A DNA stretch of 24,247 nt from Botryllus schlosseri (lineage: Eukaryota; Chordata; Ascidiacea; Stolidobranchia; Styelidae). A model generated the notes under the pieces. That model worked only from the letters and a program-made list of their open reading frames with translations. It had not been told where the DNA came from and searched no databases. Made by a program: the position numbers and the translations under genes. This document shows positions 17,621-24,247 of the stretch, in pieces (the first letter of the stretch is position 1; the number at the start of each line of letters is the position of its first letter). The DNA is taken from contig ATSW01015533.1 in the NCBI GenBank assembly GCA_000444245.1, forward strand, positions 1-24,247, read 5' to 3'.

Positions 17621-20600
17621 CTCGACTAGACTCGAGTCATTTTTTCATATGCGTAAAATGACTCGACTTGTACCCGAGTCAAGAACGGCCAAGACAGACA
17701 TTTCATTGTAACTTCGAAGAATGGTAAAGTCACCACATTATTGGTATTTCGTCTACCAGACCTTATACTTGGAAATAGGGCCAATCTACTCAATTTCGAG
17801 TAGATATATTTCCAAGACATGTCAAACTACTTCAAGAGGAGGTAGGCCTAGAAAGTCTAAAGTAAGGTCTGAAAAGACCTCGTGTAGCTTCAAAAAGTAA
17901 ACTTAGTTGAGGTGTCTACTGAAATTGCAGGGTGCATATTTGTGTGCGACGCCAAACGACGGTATGAATAAGTGCAATTTTCTACAATATATTCATTCCC
18001 CATGATAAAAGGGCAATTTTGACCAATTGTCACGACGATTTGACTTGTAACGGTGATACAAACATACCACAAAGCTACCTTCTACTTTACAAAAGTTAAA
18101 GTCTAGAATTGATTAGTTTTGCCGTAAAAACAACTAGAAATGGAGACTACCTTTGTAAGCATCGCAAGTATGCAAAATCTACTCGAGTAGTTTGAAAGTG
18201 AGAACATTTCGTAACCGACTATCGTTACTGACAAGAGCTGACACATACCTTTCCTCGTGATCCCCATCATCTTGGTTCAAGGATTCCGAGTCGTCTTCAG
18301 AATCGTTGCGACGGACTTGCGTCATGATGCTCTGTAACGGGCAGGCATTATGCAATTCAATAATATATTCATATTGAAATAAACCCGAATATTTTAGGCA
18401 GACACTCGTCAGGGGTATGGGGTAATCGTCAGTAATAAGCAGAGAATAGAAAAAAAACATTGCATATCCACAATCATATCACCAATAATAACACCACTAA
18501 CACAGCAATTCAAGTAAGCAAGGGGAATAGATAGCGAGCCAAGAGTTTAAACCATATTCTGGTACGAAACGTAAGATGGAACAATCCAAGGCAGTGGTTC
18601 TAAACCTTTGTGACTTCGCGGACCGGCAAAACTTCAACACAAATGTCGCAGACCGATGAACCTTCAAAAGTCAACGTCAACCCTAAATATAACTACGACA
18701 AATGTATGCAACTCGTATGTAATATTGTAAGCTTCATTTAATGGCGCCTTTTTTTTATCCATTAAAACAGTGTTTCCAAAACTTTTCAACACAACGCCGC
18801 CTTGGCCAATAATACTTGCGCTGAACGTACCCGCTACCCCGTAACATCAACAAAAAGTTGTTCTGTTTATTGCATTACTGCAACCCAATATTGCACACAG
18901 ATTTCTATAGTGCAAAAGGCCCCGCTTTGCTCTCAACACCCGACAATCCCCCACTTTGTAGCTAGCGACCTATTCAAGGTCGCTAACGCCCCCACTGCAC
19001 TGCACAACCACTGCAATAAGAGATGGCAATAGGTCAATCGGGGCTTGGAGACAATGCTAACCTGAGGTAGCTGAGCGCAGTTGATGCCTTCCAGCTGCAT
19101 CCTGATCGCCAGCGTCGTTTCCTGAGCCTGCGACGTGAAGCCGGACTGCTGGAGTACGGCGTACACGTCTTCAGAGTGGGCTATTCTCTCCAGGTACGGC
19201 ATTAGGTTGACAAGTTCCCGATCGGACTTGTCGTCGAACCACGACAAAACCGGCACCTGAGACACGCACAACAGTCAGCTTCGGTACTGATTGCTTTTAG
19301 CAACAAATCAGACGCATAGATATAGAATGGGTATGGTTAGCGTTGATACTAGGGTAGAAGTAGAATTACGGTAGAAGTAGAATTACGCTATAGATTTCTA
19401 CCTATAGGAAGTAGCAAGTTACAACATATTTACACTAATATACCCGATCAGATCAAAATTTGAAAAAAGGACAAAGTTTACGACCAGAGAGTCCGCATAT
19501 CAACAACATCAATTCACTCACTGCATTATCTGGGTGAAAAATATACGAAGCCGGAGAGTTGTCGATGATGATAATCTTGTCGAGATCCCTTCCCAGCCGG
19601 CTGAGGTCCTTGACGTAATTTCCGCGGTGGAAAACGCAGGAGTCGCGGAAGAGCCGCGAACTGAACACTCGGTGCGGGTCAAGCAAATCCGCCACCGGGT
19701 CGGCATACTGTGAGTACAAAAAAAGGTTCGTCAAATGTAGGCGCAAATACAGACTCGTTCCAGCAACCTAAACCCGTTATTGCCTTACAGTATTTCAGTC
19801 ACTTAACCGACACCGTTACAGGGTTACTCGGCTACATCGCCGCGAAACAGTCGCACGTTTTACGGTCACACCAAAAATATGTTTTAATGGGTCCACTTTG
19901 AAGAGCAGTCAGTGTATGTTAAATTGAAAATCTATCGAATAGAGTTAATTTTATTATGTCTATATGTATTATTTTAGACAGCCGTTGTAGATCTTGTTTT
20001 GCAAGCTGTGACACCTGCTGGTTGTCTCCTCTAAGAATTGTCACTTGTGAGAAAAACCAATGCTTGGTCCCAAACCTGGGTGAATGGGTAGGGTGGTGCA
20101 GGAAGGTCTTTCAACATAAAAGCATTGTGCAGAACACTGATCTACTGTTAGCAACAGTTATTTACTGTTAGCATTGTTAGATCGAATGGAATGCCATTTC
20201 TATTGCCAAAACTACATCTTTGACGTGTTCATAGCAACTCGTATGGATAATCATAAACCAGCAGGAGCCCGTCGCCAAGGTTGATTTTTTTAGTCACCAC
20301 GGGCTTCTGTCGGAAATTACAATTTGTACGATGCTTCCCGTTCCCGCGCTCATATTTCTAATAGCTAAGTCATAAAACAGTCTGTTCCAGACTCGAGCAT
20401 AATCACCAATCAAATCACCAAATGCAGAGGTGCCTGCAGATGGCAATATGCACTAAAAACTGAGGCCGTACCTCTCAATAGGTCTGCTTAACCAGGTTCT
20501 ATGAAATGCAAATACAGTCAGGGTAACAAAGTACGATTATCAATATCAAGCCATAAATTACATCCACTGCAGCCTTACGATTTCATAGGATTTAGCCAAT

Positions 20601-23600
20601 CCCCAGAATACTTGTTAAAGAATCTGAAAATAATCAGCTTACTTGATGTGTTACATGACATAATGCCGAAATTATTGAAATATTACCAGCAAACTTGATT
20701 CTGCCATCGACAGCAATCAACCAAATAGTCATGCCTGTCAGCGAGTATATATCATGAATAGAATTCAAACCCCCAAGAAATGAGCTCGTCAATTACAGGT
20801 ATGTATTACATCATATGCCGAACGGCTGTACCGGTAATGCATTCAGGTTATTTCCAGAGGGTAAAACTAAGCTAGTTCATTACAGGGACATTACCAAAAT
20901 TGATGTAAGATTGACCGCTTCAAAGCAACATGAATGCTAACCATATGACCCGCTTACAAGAATTATCCCTAACGCTTATAAGAATTATATCACACCATTC
21001 AACTGGAAAAAAGCAATTCACACTTTGCATTAGTATCGTACGTTGCTAGCACTAAACCAAGTTGTTGGATATTTCTGTGGTTAAATGTGGTGTACACAAT
21101 GCCAAAGTAAATATGCAACGGAATAAATTAATGGTGTCATGCACTATTATTTTTGGCTTTAGACTCTCGACAGTAAACATATTACATCACTGAAACAAGC
21201 GCTACATCCAATTCTTGCAAGGACTTGCTCCGAGATAATCGATACAAACGGACTTAAACGAACAGAACACTGCTGTACAATATTCTCTCCTGTATAGCCT
21301 ATGTCAAGGAAATTTATTATATCATTGAGTCGCGTTTTGTACCATATGTATTGCTGGCTGGCTACACCTATCACCACACAAGGTGCATAAAGCAAGTTCA
21401 TTTGATCTTATGACTCCTAGGAGGTATGTGATATTGACGTAGGCTATCCATGCTGTTGAATACCATCATTCAAAACAAGTTATACGAAAGTTCAGTAAAC
21501 AGCAAATCATCATATGTTATGTCGTGTAACAAGCTAATGGCCAATTCCTTTACACAGTACTAGAACACAGAAGATATAATGTCATTGTGTCTGATTTACT
21601 TGAAGTCCAGCACAGGATATTACATGTTGCTGGTTAATAACATTGTTTTCACCAGGCATGGATAATAATAACCACATGCTACTACAATTGTCAGGATTAG
21701 AAACCGGGGAAACTTGGTGAATACATAAACTGAATCAAACCGCAGCTGGGTATTAGATTATAAAATCCAGTAATCAACAAGGGAATTTAATAGCAAATTT
21801 CCAATTTCAGACGAGAAAATGTTAAACATCACTACAGGTAACCTAATTAGCATCCTATATAAACCTAAGCTAGCCAAGAGATGATATAACAATACAGCTG
21901 CACTTTCGGACCACTCATTTTAGGGGATGCACATTATCAATAACCATTTGCCCAGGGGATTAGCGCCAGATTGCAATAACACCCACAGAGTGGGAACAAA
22001 AGATAAATATGTTACTTTGCTCCAAATAATCACCACTCCAGGATGGCCATTGCATGGATTCCATTATAGAGCTAATCAATACCGTCAGCTGTAACTCACA
22101 GAGATTGATTTCACACTGGACAATCTGATCAAGACCATTGATGTTGGACATGCCAAGTTTGGAATGTGGGAATAACCTTGCATTCAAATATCATATTGAT
22201 TGATCGTTATAAAATTGATTCGGAATATATAGCTATTTGTGGAATTCAAAATGAAAAAAGTTACTTATTAATGCCCTGACAGCAAGCATACAGCTGTGCC
22301 CATTTTGGAAAGGCACGATGGCCTGGGGAAAGTTATCAAAATACCGTATCATAATGGGTCATTTAGCACAAGGGCTGAAAGATAGGCCGTGACAGCACGT
22401 ACAATACCACCGAAGCGCTAGCTTTAGTTTGAATAGTGCTAGTTCAAAACCGCTTAAAGCGTGACATGTGCGCCTTCAGGCGTGTTCACAATCTATGCAT
22501 ACCTGAGAGCTAGTCATGGATGACGCGGTAACCAAACTGATCAACAAGTACGAAAGAATGTCATAGTACCGCAAATATTAAATGNGANCAATCAGTATCA
22601 CTCTGCATAGGAAATCAAAGAAATCNTGGAATTAAAAACATGTCTTGGCCTAAATAAACGTTTATCAGTAGTAATAAACAGCATTCTAATCCGGATATTT
22701 GTGGTNGAATATTAGTAATCCGCTAATGTGTATGAAAGAAGTAAATGTTAATTGCGATGTGTCAATGCGATAGCTATGAAGCTGGTTGNTTAGTATGTGG
22801 CATCTTTGACGTAATGTAAGTCACNAAAAATCTCAGACAGTNTNNATTACCTTGGACAAGCTTGCGGTGAAGAGGACACACTCATACAGCTCCCCCATTT
22901 TTTGAAGAAAAGAGTCTACGTGTGGTCGTTTCAAAACATACACCTAAAAAGGAACATTACAATCACGTGGATTTCAAATCGAATGCACCAAAAACCGCTG
23001 CGAAGCGATAAAATCAAGTGAAAATACTTCTTGAAGAGATGGCCATCAGTCAATTTGTGAATCAACTAATTAACAATCTTCTGTGGCAACCAAAAGGCAG
23101 CACAAGAGTGTAAGCTATAATCACACAATCAATCCCCAGCGTCCACCCTGAAGGAATTCGGCAAAATTATAATGCTCTTTTCACAACCTCTTAGATGGAG
23201 TTGATAATTCAAAGAATGGAACATGTAAATACAGACCTTTGACATACCCTCGGGCAACGACTCAAGTTATTCCATACAAAACAACTGCAATGCATCTACC
23301 TTTCACGTTTATAAAATTTCACATCACCGAGATATGAACAGCTACTAGTAGCTGGTCGATAATTATATCTCACTGTCTCACACCACACACTAAAGTGCTA
23401 TAATTGAGTATGAAATGGCACAGGAACTAGGTCACATATATATATTAATCAAAAAGATGCAATTTAGGCGGTCATCCAACTATACTATATTGATAGCATG
23501 AGAGGTCTCTTTTCAATGGATATGTAAGGCATAATCCTTTGTAAAATATATATAGTGTCAATGAAAATTGGATGCAGCAAACATTGTGTAATAGAAACGA

Positions 23601-23766
23601 CCCATTCTACACACTTTAGCGACCTATACACACTCAACAAGTTCCAGTATGACACTCGGTTATTATTATCACGTCATGTAATTAGTAAGTACCATTAAAT
23701 TGACCTTACCTGATGAACTGTCCCATCAATCTCGACAGGAACTACGAAATCAGCGTTGCTGATCGG
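17548..23766 (-). CDS. CTDSPL: CTD small phosphatase-like protein (SCP/CTDSP family, 5' partial)
   Basis: SCP phosphatases are HAD-fold enzymes that remove Ser5 phosphates from the RNA polymerase II C-terminal repeat and silence neuronal genes with REST (family knowledge). Exons on the minus strand: 23710-23766, 22851-22943, 19522-19707, 19062-19256, 18249-18331 and probably 17548-17551 with the stop. All junctions agree in phase. Visible motifs are [18 protein letters not shown] motif II in CVLFTAS, the motif III lysine in [11 protein letters not shown] and motif IV in [16 protein letters not shown]. The DLDET nucleophile motif would be in the exon upstream, beyond the window. After the usual family end (EDVYAVLQQ) the frame continues for about 56 residues, ending in an acidic segment. 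The intron-rich, GC-richer exons argue for a live gene rather than a retrocopy. Confidence 0.95.
17618..17880. repeat. Cluster of nested inverted repeats
   Basis: TGACTCGA and TCGAGTCA face each other at 17619-17640. At 17768-17816, CTTGGAAATA and TATTTCCAAG enclose ATCTACTC and GAGTAGAT with a 6-base loop. At 17864-17879, AGGTCT and AGACCT enclose GAAA. CAGACCTTATACTT (17756) is also an imperfect inverse of AAGTAAGGTCTG (near 17860). Confidence 0.65.
18249..18331 (-). CDS. CTDSPL: CTDSP acidic tail exon
   Basis: Twenty-seven codons plus two bases, [20 protein letters not shown] then DDGDHEE. It enters in phase 0 after CGTTACAG, in register with the exon upstream, and ends before a good GTATGT donor. 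The acidic, serine-rich sequence could hold casein kinase 2 sites. Not seen in vertebrate CTDSP proteins that I recall. If the donor is not used, the frame reads on for 24 codons to a TAG at 18,179. Confidence 0.7.
18354..18505. repeat. Dispersed repeat, copy B
   Basis: Second copy of the repeat at 273-415, same orientation. It lies in a CTDSP intron about 22 bases from the acceptor of the acidic tail exon. Its ends are not sharply defined. Confidence 0.7.
18592..18767 (+). mobile_element. hAT-like terminal fragment related to the 1773 element
   Basis: It starts CAGTGGTTCTAAACCTTTG and continues with CGCGGACCGGCAAAACTTCA. It aligns along about 100 bases with 1773-1870. It ends at or before the next element at 18768, and no right terminus of its own is seen. 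Confidence 0.6.
18768..19013 (+). mobile_element. Short non-autonomous hAT element, 246 bp
   Basis: It starts CAGTGTTTCCAAAACTTTTC and ends CACAACCACTG, with inverted CAGTG tips. The flanking 8-mers CATTAAAA (18760-18767) and CAATAAGA (19014-19021) match at six of eight positions, as expected of an aged duplication. It lies in the CTDSP intron 18332-19061. Confidence 0.55.
19062..19256 (-). CDS. CTDSPL: CTDSP exon: end of the phosphatase domain and an extension
   Basis: Sixty-five codons. The first 37 ([37 protein letters not shown]) match the C-terminal helix region of the family, where vertebrate CTDSP1 ends soon after VYSVLRQ. Another 28 codons follow without a stop ([18 protein letters not shown] to CAQLPQ). 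The donor is GTTAGC, phase 0. Confidence 0.92.
19353..19386. repeat. Exact 17-bp tandem duplication
   Basis: GGTAGAAGTAGAATTAC occurs twice in immediate succession in the CTDSP intron 19257-19521. Confidence 0.85.
19522..19707 (-). CDS. CTDSPL: CTDSP exon: HAD motifs III and IV
   Basis: Sixty-two codons from [10 protein letters not shown] to [12 protein letters not shown], nearly identical to vertebrate CTDSP1 except around PHRVFSS, where vertebrates have KWGAFRA. It contains [16 protein letters not shown] (catalytic Lys) and IIDNSPASY (metal-binding Asp and Asn). Acceptor ACTCACAG, donor GTGAGT, phase 0 at both ends. Confidence 0.97.
19708..22850. other. Large CTDSP intron, largely featureless
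   Basis: Separates the exons for HAD motifs II and III. I see only AT-rich sequence, an imperfect 12-bp hairpin at 20261-20310 (GCAGGAGCCCGT facing ACGGGCTTCTGT, 26-base loop) and scattered ambiguous bases between 22,585 and 22,845. In vertebrates the CTDSP introns host miR-26 genes; no convincing miR-26 hairpin was found here. Confidence 0.4.
22851..22943 (-). CDS. CTDSPL: CTDSP exon: HAD motif II
   Basis: Thirty-one codons, [19 protein letters not shown] then [12 protein letters not shown], matching [17 protein letters not shown] and [10 protein letters not shown] of vertebrate CTDSP1. The Thr of FTAS is the HAD motif II residue. Phase 0 at both ends. The donor is GTAAT, followed by ambiguous bases. 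Confidence 0.96.
22944..23709. other. CTDSP intron, nothing recognised
   Basis: AT-rich, with short TATATA runs. No repeat or exon that I can support. Confidence 0.4.
23710..23766 (-). CDS. CTDSPL: CTDSP exon: PISNAD segment
   Basis: Nineteen codons, [19 protein letters not shown], nearly identical to the vertebrate sequence just after the catalytic DLDETLVHSSFK motif. Acceptor TTTCCAG, donor GTAAGG, phase 0 at both ends. I do not find the DLDET exon in the remaining 480 bases upstream. Confidence 0.95.
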
Positions 23767-24223
23767 CTGGAAACAACAAACAACATAGGTTAAACTAACG
23801 GAAATTTCAATCCGTAAAATGGAAAGGATGAAGAGGAAAAAGTCAATTGAAACGAATACTGGACAATGTCACACCAAATCAGAAAGCAGTGCACTCGAAG
23901 CTGATTACAAGGATTGATAAAATATTTATAATAAATCACGACTTCTCATAACTGTCCACATTCAACTTAGCACCGCCTACCCAAAATTTCTTGTAACATG
24001 ACTGTTCGAAAACGGGAAGACACTAACACATCTCTCCAAAGGCACTGCTCTAACAGCCAATGACAACTTACAGTCTTGACACAAACAATCTATGGCTATT
24101 ATTAACAGATGAGAAAGTGCAAACACAAGAAAATATACCCTTGAACGATTAAAATTGCCAAAATAGCAAAAGTGGAAGTGCCTCAGTGGTGTTAAACGCA
24201 AGCACCACCACAGGTGTTGAACA
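23767..24223. other. CTDSP intron at the window end, nothing recognised
   Basis: The exon carrying the catalytic DLDET motif should precede the exon at 23,766, but I do not find it here, so it must lie beyond the window. Confidence 0.45.
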
Positions 24224-24228
24224 CGCGC

Positions 24229-24247
24229 CCCCCCCCCCCCCCCCCCC
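24229..24247. repeat. Poly-C run at the window edge
   Basis: An uninterrupted run of C ends the window. It may be a true homopolymer or a sequence-end artefact. Confidence 0.8.

Noticed and set aside
18933-19061. Reading on past LPQ in the CTDSP exon into [16 protein letters not shown]-like hydrophobic sequence.
   Set aside because: This stretch is intron after the GTTAGC donor and overlaps the short hAT element; the following exon resumes in perfect phase.
21590-21612. Minus-strand TTCAAGTAAATC in a CTDSP intron, resembling the seed of miR-26, which lives in vertebrate CTDSP introns.
   Set aside because: The match fades after the seed, and the flanking sequence folds into only a short, broken stem with no complementary TTACTTG arm. 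The same 9-mer also occurs by chance at 18,508 on the other strand.

Overview
The window is AT-rich eukaryotic genomic DNA with GT-AG introns, GC-richer exons, several hAT-type DNA transposons and LINE-like 3' ends. It holds most of two protein-coding genes, both on the minus strand, so their first exons lie at high coordinates. Scattered TAGGCCT-type words and the repeat types suggest a marine invertebrate, possibly a non-vertebrate deuterostome. That placement is tentative; calling it an animal is secure from the gene families.

Gene 1 (about 17,548-23,766, 5' end outside the window) is a CTD small phosphatase of the CTDSP1/CTDSP2/CTDSPL (SCP) type. Four exons give a near-continuous match to the family's HAD phosphatase core from after the catalytic DxDxT motif, which lies upstream of the window, to the usual C-terminus. 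The reading frame then continues through a non-canonical, acidic C-terminal extension, a fifth exon and probably a short stop-bearing exon.

Gene 2 (1-12,728, 3' end outside the window) is Smaug/SAMD4, an RNA-binding translational repressor. The start codon, N-terminal conserved region, linker exons, SAM domain, PHAT region and much of the C-terminal tail can be followed exon by exon, with matching splice phases for almost all of it. The stretch between the linker exon at 9,433-9,574 and the SAM exon at 7,252-7,361 is unresolved, and the 5' boundary of the exon at 9,750 is uncertain.

The non-coding DNA is the livelier part. Three hAT-type elements have 8-bp target-site duplications: 1,773-3,170 (7 of 8 bases), 4,446-6,730 (perfect) and 13,473-13,927 (perfect). 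A fourth short one, 18,768-19,013, has an imperfect duplication and abuts the terminus of another. There are also two related LINE-like 3' ends head to head (14,023-14,750), a 90-bp minisatellite (4,044-4,310), a cluster of nested inverted repeats (17,618-17,880) and a dispersed repeat sitting just upstream of an exon in each of the two genes. I found no tRNA, rRNA, CRISPR or prokaryotic feature, and no convincing plus-strand gene. I see no new multi-gene system; the most novel candidates are the phosphatase tail and the 2.3-kb hAT-type element.
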